Source: Gadus chalcogrammus
Taxonomy: Eukaryota; Chordata; Actinopteri; Gadiformes; Gadidae
DNA length: 64,000 nt
Assembly (NCBI RefSeq): GCF_026213295.1
Contig: NC_079412.1
Location: forward strand, 14,125,792-14,189,791
Direction: 5' to 3'
Shown: positions 32,145-64,000 of the stretch, in pieces
Numbering within the stretch: position 1 is the first letter of the stretch
Layout of the letters: every line of letters starts with the position of its first letter
The notes under the pieces: generated by a model
Database searches by the model: none
Told to the model about the DNA's origin: nothing
Seen by the model: only the letters and a program-made list of their open reading frames with translations
Program-made: the position numbers and the translations under genes

Positions 32145-34892
32145 CAAATACAAAGTCGATAAGTTGAAGGACAAACTCTCCACTCTCACCACTCTATCTT
32201 TCTCTCTCCTTTTTTAGATGGTCCATAGTTGCCATGGCGATAACTCACCCAATTCATCAGAGTGGGCGCCACCTCTCCTACAGTCTTCTCTGATCCTCGC
32301 AGCTTCTCTAGGCGAGTCAAGAAGTCTGCAGCAGCAAATACACAGTTATTGTAGCATGGTGGGGGACAGATATGCTGAAACAAAACCACTAAGTAACCAC
32401 AATGAACACTCTGATGGTAGACGCGAACTCTGTGCCGTAATACGGATATACTGACTGCTAAGACTTGCTTTTGCACTTTGCAGTTTTTTATAAGCACTGT
32501 GTGTATGTACCTCATGGTAGGAATTCTTAAGAATATCGTAAATATTTCAACATAAACAACGGCCATAATGCAAATTTACCATTTGACTTTGATCATTCCG
32601 TATCTTCATCATTGGCGAGTTTCCAGTAGGAGACATCTTACCTTCATGAAGTGGTATGAGAGAATCCAAAGTTCCAAAAATATGGCCCAGCTCGCTCTCG
32701 GTCATGATTTCAAGCTTCAGCATTGGCTCGTAGTACACCTTGCAGACACACCACCAAGACAGCAGGAGGTACAGGTGAGGTGTGGCACGGAAAGCACTTT
32801 CTATGTCTTCTGTTACAGTGTTGGTTCAATTTTATAGCCCATCTATGATGACAGCGTTGACCTCAGTTGGCTGATGTTGAAGTTGTCACCATGCCCGTAG
32901 CCAGCTATAAGGTCGACTCTGTCATTTCTTTTAGAGCTAAAAATTTAACACAAACTAAATACAACTATAAAAATCTGCGTTTGAGAACTTCTTTGAGATG
33001 AGTGCATGCCTAATTCAGTGTAGACTTGTTCTTTTGTTTCCACTTTGTGTGCCATCTGGTACTCAGAAACGTGCAGTTGGTGTGTGAGCCAACAACCCCG
33101 CTCCCCCTGCCCTATTTCTCAAACCCTGGCTACATCTCTAGTTGAGACTTCAAATCTGTATTGGCTTAAGGCCTGTTCTGGGGTTGTACCTTCTTCACCA
33201 GTTTGAGGTCCTCTATCAGCTGTTTTTCACCTTGTGTCAGCTCGTAGATAACCTGCACGCAGAAAGAGAGAGTGACATTAAAAGCGTGTCGACATTCCCA
33301 GCTCTCTCCCAGAACAAACCAATCACATGCACTTAAGCACAACCAAGTTAATGCACACACACACACACGCACACACACACACACACACACATGCACAGCT
33401 GATTGGTGCAAACAGGAAGCATGGTGTCCCATGCCGACTCACATCCTCTTTCACAATTGCACTCTTTACCTCGAAGTGACCGAGTGGCACTTGGGAACAG
33501 GCAGATTCTAAAAAGTGTACTATAACATCTTTATAACTTATAACATCATCTGCCACATATACCCAGAAAATGATAATTTATTCGGAGTAAAAATCTCTAA
33601 AGCCAAACACAACATTTTACAACTGCCAAAGTTGTGCAATACCCAAGGTTTCACCAACTATTTCCCACTTTTGGTGTCAGGAGTTCCCCGATGACCCCCT
33701 CCCAAAAACCTCTGTAAGCGCGTGGATTTAGCATGCGTTGTATTTCACCCGGCCTCATGCTGTACCTCTTGTCGTTTGATCTCCTTCGCTGTGAGGTCAT
33801 GGCTCTCCACGGTGTCGCTCCAGCACTGGCTGTTGTGTTTCCGCGTGAACAAGGGGGGCTTCTGCCGAGAGCGCATGTTGGCTGGGGGCAAGGGTCGCAC
33901 CTCCGTTCGGAAGCTGATGGAGCGCTGTTGGGTGTCACGGGGAGTTATGTCAGTAGACGTACAACGGAAACCGCTGCTTGTTGGTTTTTCTTCAGTATGT
34001 ATTCATGTGGGTGCAGGTTACCGTGATAGACTGTCCAAAACGTTTCAGGGCTGGGGTCTTTGCGGGGGTTATGACGCCTGTCAGGCTGTTGGACTTCACC
34101 ACAGGTCTAACCCTCTTTGTACTTGGTTCCTGGGGATAATGTTTCCGTGACGTTTTAACACAGAAAGATAAACCAATTGTCCAGATCTTCCTGGATTGAT
34201 AGAAATTATAAAAAGGAATGAGAAGTTCACCTCTGGGTCTTTCTTGTGCTCTGTGGTCTTTTCGTGGTAGTCCTCCTCATCCTCTTCATCCTAAAACACA
34301 GAAAACAATGTATCTTCTTTCAAAAAGAAGACGTTTATCCAGAGTAAATGAAGGAATCATCTGGTTTGGAGGAATTTGGTTGTGCATTGTTAAGGTGATT
34401 TGATTAATCGAATGGCAGAATGAATGGATTCAGAAGTTCAGCGCATTTAATTAAATGATCGCTTAAGGAAGAAGAACTATTGCAGCCCCAAAGAGAGAAA
34501 CTAGGTGAAGCAACATGAACGGGGAGAGAAAGCAGAGGAAAATGAATAGTTGAGAAGGGTGTCGAGGACAACGTTGTTGCATTACGCAGATCGCTCACTT
34601 CCTGTGTGAACCTTCAAAGAGGAAGGAGAAGGAAACCTTGCTTTGTGTGTAGAATCACAAACGTCTGCTTCAAAGAACAGCATTAGGGCATGATCAGTTT
34701 CCCAAAGACCAACACATGCATGCACTTTTGTGGTTACACTTCGAGAAGGCAATGCATAGTTGTCACTGCATAGCAGTGACAAACTGCTAAAGAGAAAGAA
34801 GGAAAGAATGGAAGACTCCTCAGTGATCCCTCATCACTCACCTCTGTGATGCAGAGAGCAGGATTCACAAACGGCTCCTGCTTTCTCTTTTT
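29944..34892 (-). CDS. ARHGEF3/NET1-like Rho guanine nucleotide exchange factor (5' end not found)
   Basis: These proteins activate RhoA-type GTPases through a tandem Dbl-homology (DH) and PH module. Eleven exons join in phase: 34842-34892, 34231-34290, 34022-34129, 33766-33924, 33190-33252, 32642-32738, 32249-32325, 31706-31963, 31248-31418, 30748-30940 and 29944-30191. They give 494 residues without a start Met. Order: a basic/acidic lead (KKRKQEPF, EEDEEDYHE); KRVRPVVKSNSL and LKRFGQSITRSISFRTEVRP; the DH domain from EIKRQEVIYELTQGEKQLIE through SPFSRKLDLWNFLDLPRSRL and VKYPLLLKEI; then the PH domain with FRTAFTGGN and HSLQANDSFNKQQWITCLRQ. The protein ends soon after the PH domain (MTHHATH) and lacks the C-terminal extension I remember in human ARHGEF3. 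A candidate extra 5' exon is 34996-35041. NET1, ARHGEF3 or a fish third paralogue are all possible. Confidence 0.85.
30311..30417. repeat. Cluster of TTAACAGCTAGCTGTTAA palindromes
   Basis: The first palindrome spans 30313-30339, with 13-base arms around one central base. It is followed by two further copies of an AACAGCTAGCTGTTAAC palindrome and half-copies, all within about 100 bases of a RhoGEF intron. It has a tandem-inverted structure. Confidence 0.75.
31570..31690 (-). repeat. Possible tRNA-derived SINE in a RhoGEF intron
   Basis: The minus strand reads GGATAGTCTAGTTGCTAGGG and later GGTTCAACTCCCAG, resembling A-box and B-box parts of a tRNA-derived retroposon. It abuts the 3' splice donor side of exon 31706-31963. 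Ends are not defined. Confidence 0.4.
31999..32144. repeat. (ACAG)n / (TA)n / (GGGAGA)n compound microsatellite
   Basis: About twenty ACAG units (31999-32080) run into TATATA and then GAGAGGGAGAGGGAGAGG and GA units. All lie in the intron between the RhoGEF exons 32249-32325 and 31706-31963. Confidence 0.95.
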
Positions 34893-36971
34893 CTACAGTT
34901 TAGAAGTGAAGTTTACAGGTTTTTAAAAGGCTGAACATAAAGGCTTCAACAGAAGAGAAAGGGGAAGATATGCAGATGCACTGCAGTGGACTTACACAGG
35001 TATGGTCCGAGAGGTTACACTGTCTGTCTCTTGAACCAGACCTATATTAGGCACAGTCACAGCACACATTCAGAATCAGGTAACAATTTACATTATAGTT
35101 CTCACTTTAAACATTATGTCCCATCTGTCAGCCCATTGGGTCTACATGGGGTTGATCTTGCTGGGTTGAAATGCAAACATGGAAATGTTTAATAAAAACT
35201 ATTACGAACTTACATTTCATCACATTAGGCATTAGATCAGCATCAGTTGAAACCCTATTACAGCGTGTCAGAAAGCCTAAAACCTAACGAAGAGTGGCTT
35301 CTGAATTAAAATACAGACTAATTCCGAAGACTCTAACCAGTTTTTACATACCGAGAAGTCAACGAATCCTCAATTTCCATTGTCTTCAGCAATCTTTGTT
35401 CAATTCATCCTCTAACAACTATTTGCCAAAGTTTAGAATTAGTAGCCCCAATGACCAGAGCAGGTTTTTCCGTTGTTCACCTGCTCACGACTACCAGCAA
35501 CCGTGCACTTGCTTCCCCTTCACTGCTGCTCTGACCACATCCTTTACGTGTTTCACATCTTGCCGTACCTAATGGTGCTCTTTAGAACAGAGCTGAACAC
35601 TAACACTCAAAAGTTGTGTCAGACAAGAGCACTTAATGTGAAAACTTGAGAAATAGAGGAAGTGATTCTTCGCCCCCGCCACCCTCCCAACCCCTCCCCC
35701 TTCAAATAAAGCCTTGCGCTCAGAACTGATGAAATGAACAGGGAAACAGAATGTAAAAGATTGCGAGTTTTGATTATGAATTCAAACCTTAGATGTTTTG
35801 CAGAGTCTGCGTACATTTTCGGGAGGTGAAATGGGTCGAACAAGTGACATCTTAACTTCAATAGCACACAACCCAGACAATTCAAACCACACTTTGTGAG
35901 AAATACGTTTTAGAAATAAATCTACAAAATGAAGACAAACACGGAAACATCTTTAACATGTTTATTCACTATCACATGAAGTGCTCCCATTCCAGGATAC
36001 AACTCATTGCCTTGCTCTTACACTGTAATATCATCTGGAGTTTAACAAAGTAGAAAGAAGACAGTTTGTGATCTACTAGGTTTGTGCACCACAATTCTGC
36101 TCCAAATAAAATAGAAAAATAAACACCACATGGAAAATAAAGATAAGTGGAAACTCAAGTCATGTGCAAGTGCCTTTCTGCAAGCTGGTGCGCAGGTGAC
36201 CTGACAGACAGACGGGGGAGGGGGTCAGGTTCAGGTCTGCTAGGGCCCTTGTCCTGGCGCAGCCACTCGATTATTATACTGTCAGCGACATCTCATTTGC
36301 ATATCATCTAACAATTCCAATTTGCAATCTCAATTAGAAGGAAGGTCCACATTTTGGGTTAGTAACAAAAAATATTGAAAATAAATCTTAATTACCTTTT
36401 ACCATTATTTGAGATGAGAAACTGGTATAACGTCCATGACTTGTGTTTGTGGAAAAAAGCCGCAATGTAGGTCTAGATAAGATAGGGTTCGAGGAGATAA
36501 AAAGGGGGTGCCCTGTTGAAGTTACCGAGGCCTAGGTGGGAGAGAGAAGCTCGGGGAGGTTAGAGAGACAGTAGCCGGGCTGTGAGGCACAAAGGGAAGG
36601 CAAACACTAAGGCGCATAATTGTCAAACTGGGTGGGAACATGTTTCTGGTAGAGATTCACTAGAGGGCCGGTAAACAGGCTTCCTCCCCACCTCTAACAA
36701 CACTCCGGTCTACACAGCCGTGCACTGTCTCCCCAACGTGCGGACAGGTACAGCCTTTGAAAGGTCAGCTCAGCGGAGCTTATGTACAAACAGGCACTGG
36801 GCTACAACCACAGGCCTCAGGGAGAACTGATTGATCCCATGGGGCCGAAACGACTTCAGACCGCCCCTCCCCCAAAACCCATGGCTGTACCCACCCTCCA
36901 CCCTGCGTCTCTCCCCCAGTGTGTGTGTGTGTGTGTATGTGTGTGCGTGTGTAAGTGTGTGTTCATGCGTC
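34893..36971. other. Gap between uba1 and the RhoGEF gene
   Basis: The left part must contain the missing first exon(s) and promoter of the RhoGEF gene. One candidate exon, 34996-35041, has an acceptor (AATATAG) and a GTAAGT donor in the right phase. The right part is the uba1 3'UTR, with AATAAA on the minus strand at 35961-35966 and a GT/CA-rich stretch at 36920-36960 just after the stop. No other gene is seen. Confidence 0.5.
35961..35966 (-). promoter_or_regulatory. Polyadenylation signal AATAAA for uba1
   Basis: The minus strand reads AATAAA about 1 kb after the uba1 stop. This would give a 3'UTR of about 1 kb. Confidence 0.4.
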
Positions 36972-45762
<8,791 letters not shown>

Positions 45763-47371
45763 CTGTGATGCACAAGCCAGAGTTAGCGTCCGTTCCAAAT
45801 TAATTGCAATTAACATCCACTGACGCACCTCAGCACTGGACAGTTCCTATGTTGACGAATGGTACCAAAAGCTTTTACCCAAACAAAATAGATGGGTAAC
45901 ATCTGATAAATGTATCTAGGTGGCAACAAAGGACACCTAATTATTATGCATTAGCTAGTTTTACAATGAGATAATTTAACACAACAAATTGTGTGATATC
46001 AGACAAGATGTTGAAATAATTGTTTCCAATTCCAAGTAATAAATTGCATTAAGAAGCTGAAGAGATAAATTCTACTTCATCCTTTTGATGTTGGTGAAGG
46101 GATTTCCAGTGCAGCAGCTGGGATGGCTCTAAGCCAAGCACAAATCTAGTAGAAAACGAACTGAGCCCTGGGAAGAGCCATGAATAGCAGCATTATCAGT
46201 CCTTTCATTATCGGACAGAGCTGCTTGTCTGTGTACCGGTATTGTTTATGACATACAAGGACCGACTACCCAGTTTCCACAAAACAGCTGAATCATTAAA
46301 ACTTCACTGCGGTAAAGGCAGCAACACTTCAATGACTGGCAGGTGTAGACGCAATGATCCGTCAAAGCCACCAGAACTATAAGCACAACTAACAAAAAGA
46401 TATACATTTATTTTATGGCCAAACAATTCGACATGACGCTCATTACAGAAAAAGTAGTCAAATTAACATAAAATCTGGTATCCTCTGCGATTTTCTCCGC
46501 CCTGAAACGCTGATTGATCCACAAGAACCCGTCTGTAGTAACTTAAATGAAACTTAAAACGGAAGAGGTCGGGCTTGATATAAACGAAACAAAGATTACA
46601 TTTGATCGTTATTGAAACGAAAGTAAATTTCACTGGCCTCGAAAACGCAGAAATTCAATGAATATATAAAATTCATTCAACAAACTTGATTTGCTGCTGT
46701 TAACCAATTTTGATATATATTTTTTTATAAAGTATCTATCTTCTGTCAGCCATCATTTCAGAATCGGATCCCAACATGGACGTAGCAGGTCGTTAACCAC
46801 GGTAACACAAGTGATTTAGCAATGGATCACTTTTGGACCCGATCGGAGCATTAATAACTTAGGAGCAGAAACCCAGCAGCCTGACAGCTTCTACCCAAGC
46901 GGGTCCAGGCCTCATCCAGTGCGGAACACAACTTAACTGGCTAGCTAGCGGCTGCACGCTGCGATACAAAACACCGTCGTCATGATTATCACGAAAACAC
47001 GATTACTGGCCAATATAAACATTCATAATGACGTACGTCTGTTCGGTTCAAATCAAACCGAAATTATGAATCTGAACGAGCCATCTTCACAAACGATTGA
47101 CTAGCATTGCACCCGCTCTCCATTGATCGGTTTCTTACCAATAATCCTTCCCTGGCCCTTCTCAAACCAAACCACCTCGCTCTGCTTATGGCGTCAACAA
47201 CAGATGAAGAGGATGATGATGGGGCAGCTCGGGAGATTAAAAAACGTAACGGGGCAAATAGTCTTCGCTATCTTGTCGAGTCACTATGTCGTCTCGCCGA
47301 GTCCTGTGTAATCGTGTTGTTGGCTTTGCGACTGCAGAAGGGAACAAAACCAAAATGGCAGATAGAGAGCA

Positions 47372-47460
47372 GGGGCGGAGCCTAGGGGCGGAGGCTATGA
47401 CGCAGAACCTGAGATGTGCACCAGCAAGGGAAGCTGCTGTCCCCGCTCCTTTCTCATTGG
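47372..47460 (-). promoter_or_regulatory. Candidate uba1 promoter (two GC boxes, CRE-like site, CCAAT box)
   Basis: Two GGGGCGGAG boxes (47372-47380 and 47385-47393), a TGACGCA motif (47398-47404) and ATTGG (47456-47460; CCAAT on minus) lie within 90 bases. This combination fits a housekeeping promoter. Assigning it to uba1 rests on position only. Confidence 0.4.
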
Positions 47461-49642
47461 CCTGTGAGTCATAGTGTGTGTATATCCCGCCTCTCGCAGA
47501 AGATGTGTGGCACCAAAGCTTCCTGGGCACCATAGCTAAACAATGAAGTAGAGAAATTATCTAACGGTAATACAAAAAACACCAGTTCTAATGGACCGCT
47601 CTGCATTACAAAAAAAAAGTTATAATCCATGTGTACCAGTGCTGTATCCATTTTTAAACCCTAATGCTGAAGACACCGCTGCAAAGCAACTGGCGATGGT
47701 TTTATGTAACACGAAAGGTTAAACGCAGCATCTTTGTGTCAGGGAGATTGTCAATCAAGACCCCTTTGCAGACTAAAGCCACATGGCGTCTTACAGACTT
47801 GGGCCAACTTGCCATTTAATATATATGAAGCTGAATCAGACCATGCGTGTAGCACCTGCTTAATTGTTATCCCACCATAATGTCGACCAGACATGTGCAA
47901 TACGTTCACATCCATGTATACACTTTAAAAAAGCCCAAGATAGCACCATATACACAGATCAGCAGATGCCACTGTTACATACCATAATTATGCTAACTTT
48001 ATAGACCCAGACATATTAGGTTAGGGGTGAGCATTCCTGCAGCAGGAGTGTTGGGGGAGGGGGTGTCTAGCAAATGACAAAGGCCCAAGGAAACGGGCCG
48101 CTTGTTCTCTTGTGCACATGTTAGGGGAACCCAGTATCCACATCTCCATAAATCACAGAATGCTTTCAAATATGCCCAGAAAGTGATACGTTTGCCATTA
48201 TTGGTATACAATAACTGGCCAACAATAGTAAACAGATCCATCAGTTAACACAAATGGACCACAATGACTGTGGTCACAGTGGACTTGCTAAAGTGCACCA
48301 TGGCCAAGTTTAAATATGGTCAGCAAGTTAAGTTATTTACGGTCTTATCTCCAACGTTTGGTTTTAAGAAGCTATAGTCCCAAAGTGCGTTGTTTGTCAC
48401 TGAATGGACTTAGGTTCCTCTACTGTGCACATCCACATTGCAAACCAGTACTAAACACTACTCCCAGCCGAGCGGAGGGTTTAGTCAAGGAGGCATGATG
48501 CAGGACACACATTCCCGGGCGTTAGAAACGCTCGCTGCCATGAAATAACCACAAAGTCTCGTTGTCTTCACGATTGCGTAGTTATTAGCCCATGTAGCTT
48601 AGCTGAAGAGCTACAGAACCAACCCAGCATTTTCTCTGCCATCCCGTTAGCAGACGAGCTAACCTTAGCAACGTAGCTGAAGCTACCAACAGCTATACGT
48701 TTGCGTTCACAAGTGTGCAGAACTTACCACATCCGATCTTACTCGGCCTGATAGGGAGTATCAAAAAATACGCTTTGTATTGAAACAAGAAATCTGACAA
48801 CAAATGTGACAACTCTACAGTTTTCCCCAGAAGTCTGACAGGGTGGCGGGATCTGAGTGACTCTCCGTGAGCTTCTGGACGAGTGCCTGCCCGGCTGTTC
48901 CAGCACGAGCGTCTCAGGACCAAAATTTCAGTTGATAGCAAAGCAAAGCAGCAACATGTGCACGGCGATGGATCAACCGACGTCTTGGTCAGGGGTGCCG
49001 CTAAACATGTAAATGATTCATAATTAACTATAGAGGATTTACAAGTGTAAGTTTTAACAAGGATACATTATATTTTTTAAAGTTGTATTTATTTTTACCA
49101 TACCAGCATGGAGATATGATATTGGATAGTAAAATATATTTCAATAAAAGCGAACCCCACACGTAGATATTAATAGGCCAGTCCAATCCGCATGGACAGA
49201 TGGGACATGTAGGCATAACCCGTAGCCACAACGGCAAAATCGTTTACGCCGTTGTGATTATATCCACCGATTTGAATTATGGCTTAACTTTGAATGCCAA
49301 GGCAAATAATAATTGTCCAAAGTAAACCAACACTTTTGAAACTTTAATTGAAAGACATCACAAATACAGCGACACAGGAAAAGAGGAGCCACATACGTTT
49401 GAAGAAGAAACCATGAGTAATCATATGTTACATATCAAAAGAGAAAGAATTTAAGAAAGACAACACGTTTTAAAGCTTTTAGGGGGAACATTGCACAGTC
49501 CAGGTAACATAAGCCAATAGTATAAACGAAACAAAGTAATGCACACCAAATGCTATGAGGAATTGTATAGTAGATGGCCTGAAGAAAAAAACAATGGAAT
49601 GGCTGTTTCCAGTGTGGATTGTGTGTAAATATGTATATATAT

Positions 49643-49674
<32 letters not shown>

Positions 49675-50256
49675 ATTTATATTAATCATACAAAGCATTT
49701 AACTTTTTTTTTGCGGCAAGAAATTAAACTTCATATACAAAAGGATGAATGTCAAAAGCTCAATAAGCACAAAAGCTCAATTGATCAGCTGAAATCCTCC
49801 ATAATTATGTACAGGTAGTCTATTGATTCAAAGCTCATGGTTTCGTGGTAGAGCTAGGAAATGGCTACATAAACTTTAAAAAGGAGATACGTAAGAGACA
49901 GGTGATTTGCGTAATTCAGATAAACACGTAGTTTGGCTATGAAAAGTCAAGAGTGATATAGCAGGAAAAAATATTTAGTTATTTACAGTTTGTAAGGGAC
50001 AAAGCAAGTTATAATATATTTTTTGTTTGGTTTATCACCTTGTTAAGTACAAAAAATGCCTGTCGGTAATAATAGGGTTGATACCTTGTATTACTTTATA
50101 TTCTCGTATTTGTATACCATGCCGCTTTTAAAATGTCTGCATGTGTAGGGATCGCCTTTCTCTTATATGTATATAAAGTAACCTACAGCATAGTTATGCA
50201 TGTTGCAATTGTCTAATAATCCTTATAATCATAACTCTGTTACGGCCACAATGCTT

Positions 50257-50262
50257 TTTATT
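50257..50262 (-). promoter_or_regulatory. Polyadenylation signal AATAAA for camkv
   Basis: The minus strand reads AATAAA about 240 bases after the camkv stop codon. Further signals downstream may also be used. Confidence 0.35.
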
Positions 50263-50495
50263 TATCCACCCTCTGGCCGAGAGAGCATTTCAATGCAGTA
50301 AAGAGCTAATGACCGGCATAATGTGTATTTTCTATAGAAACAATAATAGCCCACAAACGAATCAAACAGTATTCCATGGCTAACCTTTCCTCAAGAGTCA
50401 GAATAATGGGTTTACATAAATGCTATTGTGAATGAGGAAGTGTCAATAGATCCAATGTTCATGATGGCGTGTGTCGCTCATGGCCTGTGCTCTCT

Positions 50496-60395
<9,900 letters not shown>

Positions 60396-61024
60396 GGCGG
60401 CATCCACCTAGCAGGGGAACACCGAGCCGTGAGAAGGACTCACCATCGAGATCTGCAGGTTTAACACATCTTAGAACAACACTTTGATGAATATGCACAG
60501 GGCTAGTGGAAAAAAACGCCTAGAAGAGGACCCTTTTTAGGTCAAAATAAAAATTGAATTGAATATTGGACTGGATCCCCGAAACAGAAACATTCAGATG
60601 GCCGGGATTTCAGGAAAAAGAAGTCACCAGGGTCACAAATCTGATGCGTTCTGAGACTGCAGTGTCTAATGTCTTTGAAGCATAGACAATCGTCATATAT
60701 AATGCACACATTGCATCCTCTCTACGCGTCCTGCCGCTGCCTGCGTGCCAGTCACCCATAGAAGTGTGCGGCTTCTCACCTAGCTGTTTCCCCTTACTCC
60801 ACTAAAGTCAAACGTCTGTTCAGTCCAAATTGAACTTTGAAGTGGAAAAATGCCCCCTGAATGTGTGGGCAGGACCCTAAAGGCAGCTGTCTGTCCTCAA
60901 TGTGCAATCACTCCAGGCCCTTGGATGTCTTTGACAGCATTGGATTTTAATTGCAGCAACTGCTTGTTTATTTCTCTCTCTAGTTATTTATTTATAGATT
61001 GCTTTTTGAGTTTAATGCGGTATA

Positions 61025-61026
<2 letters not shown>

Positions 61027-61100
<74 letters not shown>
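61027..61100. repeat. (TG)37 microsatellite
   Basis: A pure TG tract in the camkv 5' flank. Unlike the intronic tracts, the TG is on the plus strand. Confidence 0.95.
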
Positions 61101-61104
<4 letters not shown>

Positions 61105-62117
61105 TGTGAGGATGCTTGTGTCTCTGTGTGCGTGGATGTTTGTTTGTGTGTACGTATGTGTATGGGGTGTGGTTCTAGCATGTCTATCTTCCTGAACACA
61201 TCGGTGGATTTAGATGGATTTGCCTTCTGATCTAGCTCAGCCGTTCTTATCCTTTGCTTTAGCTAATGTTAACTGTGGCCCAGCCACCATGCAACACCAA
61301 GAGTTGCCTCTCTTCTCCCTTTACTAAACATGAGGATATATAGTATTCTTGTTATTCATATTAAGACACTTATGTAGAATGTAAAAGCTCAACAACGTAG
61401 CATTTGTCAATAATATATACCTCAACTGAGATTAATGTTTACATTTGAGGTTTCCTTTTTACAATTCAGTCACATTGCGTACAAAGATATTTTCTCTGTA
61501 TATCTTTTCTCATTTAATTCTTCTTAAAATAAAAGGTAACCTCTTTCTAAACCCCATTACAATCTGCAATTTCTGCTGTACCACCTGCATTTCTGGGATG
61601 TCTAGTCAAAAGTTATCCTAATAACTCGGATTATATTTCTATGCGCCATCAACAATGGAAGGGAAAACAAATGGATCAGAGAGCCATGGTGGAGAAACCC
61701 TGTAGATAATGACTGTGATATCGACGTGGCATGATCCCACTCTCCAACACAACAAGCCCCGGTCCCAGGGCAGTCGGCTCTCTGCTCATCACGTCCATTA
61801 AGCACCGGGTGCTGCGGGAAAACAGATTCCCCGGAAACCCTGGCCATCACTCTTACAGTTCCTTCCCCTCACTTGAGTGATTAGATTTTCCACATCATTC
61901 ACTCGTACCGCCTTTTACGGATGCTTTACACACAAGTCCCATTTCTGGACGGTTCTATACCAGATGTGCGGCGCCTTATTCTAACCCTGACTCCTATAGG
62001 GGTGGAGAGTTTAAAGGATTTTTGAGAGAGGAATTAGATTAATGTCGGCAGAGCGAGCGGGGGCAGTCTGTAAAATACGGTTGGACGCCAGATGATGTTG
62101 TTTGTGTACGGGATAGA

Positions 62118-62526
<409 letters not shown>

Positions 62527-63760
62527 GCAGTATAACTGATATAGATGATGCTGCCAGAAGTGATTCTGAGCTATGCGGGAGGCGTGGTTGTGGAGAACTG
62601 TGTAATCCGTATGCTGGCCGTAATCTCTAATCTGTCCACCTAATCCAGACATCTGGGATTCACTATGTGTGTGTGTATGTGTGTGTGTGTGTGTTTTCCC
62701 TCTTTCTTTGTGTGTGTTCGTGTGAGGGTTTTGCAGGTGTGATTTCTGCATCACATGTGTGGACATAAATAGGAACGTGGGAACCGTCTGCAATTTATTG
62801 GAGCATACAATTTATTTATTTATAGTAAAGTAGAGCACAATATAGCGGTGTGCTGGGATGTCCACATATACTGGAAGGTTATATGAAAATCCAAATAGAA
62901 ACTAACGAGAAACAATAGGTGTATAATATCGGGATGTTGATGCTGTATTAGATCGAAAGTCTGGCATAAAGCATTTGTATTTCTACAAATTCAAGACAGT
63001 ACACAATATGATTTCAATGCAAACCAGTAACAGTGTGTTTGGACTGAAAAGGTTTGGTAGCCTTCACACAAATCAACATCCATTTCCTTGATGGAAAACC
63101 TTGTTTTATTTATAGTTGTCTTCCTTCTTTAGGACAGAGAGGGAAGAGTGAACGGAATATCATTTTTCTCCCAGTGCCTCTGATTCTTAAAGCTTCACAG
63201 ACAAACTCTGTAAGTGACACAAATGTAAAGGGTACATTTTACAATGTACCTTCCCTCCAGGCACAGCTGGATAATGCTGCATATAATTACACTTTCATCC
63301 TGTTTTAATGCTCATCCCTCATCAAAACATGCAAATGAGCTTTATGTTGGTTGGCATGCATGTATCATGCCAAGATGGGCAGAGAAAATGTTTTGGTTTA
63401 TTCATCATTTATTTATCTATTTAAACATAATGAGGCATAGACCTATTCAGTATTCTGGAGAAAAAAAATCTCAGGAAAAGAAACTAGACATTCTGGTTGT
63501 TTACTGTTAGCAGAACAGTCTGGCCTATTTACTTGAATGGAGTGAGTTTTATTTGAAAGACTGAAGTAATAAGTGGAAGAACTGGAAGAATAGGAGGACA
63601 GAGATGAACTGAACCCTGCACATCATACTCAGGTGAAAAGAGTTACATATACTATATATAAAGCAATGGCTGTGACAATGGGGAAAGTTTGAAGCTCAAA
63701 AATTGCAGAGGCAGATTTCCCCTCAATCTCCCATCCCTCGCATTGGGTGAGTGAGAGTTT

Positions 63761-64000
<240 letters not shown>

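Larger units (their letters stand above)
45763..50495. other. uba1 5' leader/promoter region and camkv 3'UTR
   Basis: An acceptor (CATCACAG) directly precedes the uba1 start codon, so at least one noncoding exon lies further right. Two candidates are visible: a GC-box/CCAAT promoter near 47372-47460, and an exon ending at the G|GTAAGT donor at 48728. From about 49300 to 50495 the sequence is AT-rich and is probably the camkv 3'UTR, with AATAAA on the minus strand at 50257-50262. I see no coding gene in between. Confidence 0.5.

Noticed and set aside
48581..48620. Short tRNA-like text near AGCTTAGCTGAAGAGC
   Set aside because: No complete cloverleaf or B-box could be drawn from it.

Overview
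The window looks like a teleost fish chromosome. It carries vertebrate intron-rich genes with GT-AG junctions, very dense dinucleotide repeats, fish-type LINE, hAT and foldback fragments, and no bacterial-style operons. The unusual load of long CA/TG tracts inside genes would fit a gadiform (cod-like) genome, but that is only a guess.

Seven protein genes were recognised, and all are read from the minus strand. From left to right they are: the 5' half of transketolase (exons between 179 and 3637, the rest lies off the left edge); lrrc23, a radial-spoke leucine-rich-repeat protein (4664-6862); rbm10, a splicing regulator (8270-17932); a USP21-like deubiquitinase (25247-28604); an ARHGEF3/NET1-type Rho guanine-nucleotide exchange factor (29944-34892, 5' end not found); uba1, the ubiquitin E1 (36972-45762); and camkv, a CaM-kinase-like pseudokinase (50496-60395). 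I joined exons by hand from splice signals and reading phase. The joined uba1 model is 1058 codons with its catalytic cysteine at residue 632, as I remember for human UBA1, and the lrrc23 model is 343 codons, which supports the splice models. The rbm10/uba1 linkage is the same neighbourhood seen on human Xp11.

Between rbm10 and the deubiquitinase (about 18.8-25.2 kb) lies a transposon-rich gap. It holds a LINE reverse-transcriptase 3' remnant, a GC-rich palindrome, a hAT element with intact 13-bp ends and a perfect 8-bp target duplication, and a 41-bp minisatellite. The camkv introns and 5' flank are loaded with long CA/TG and GA tracts, and intron 7 holds a large inverted-repeat element flanked by TTAA.

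The genes do not form a pathway. Two belong to the ubiquitin system (an E1 and a deubiquitinase). The others serve the pentose phosphate pathway, cilia, splicing, Rho signalling and synaptic vesicles. I found no evidence of a new multi-gene system. The most unusual points are an rbm10 model that lacks the expected G-patch, a camkv with a very long C-terminal tail ending in a helix and proline-rich region, UG tracts placed at camkv splice sites, and a ciliary X-box-like site upstream of lrrc23.
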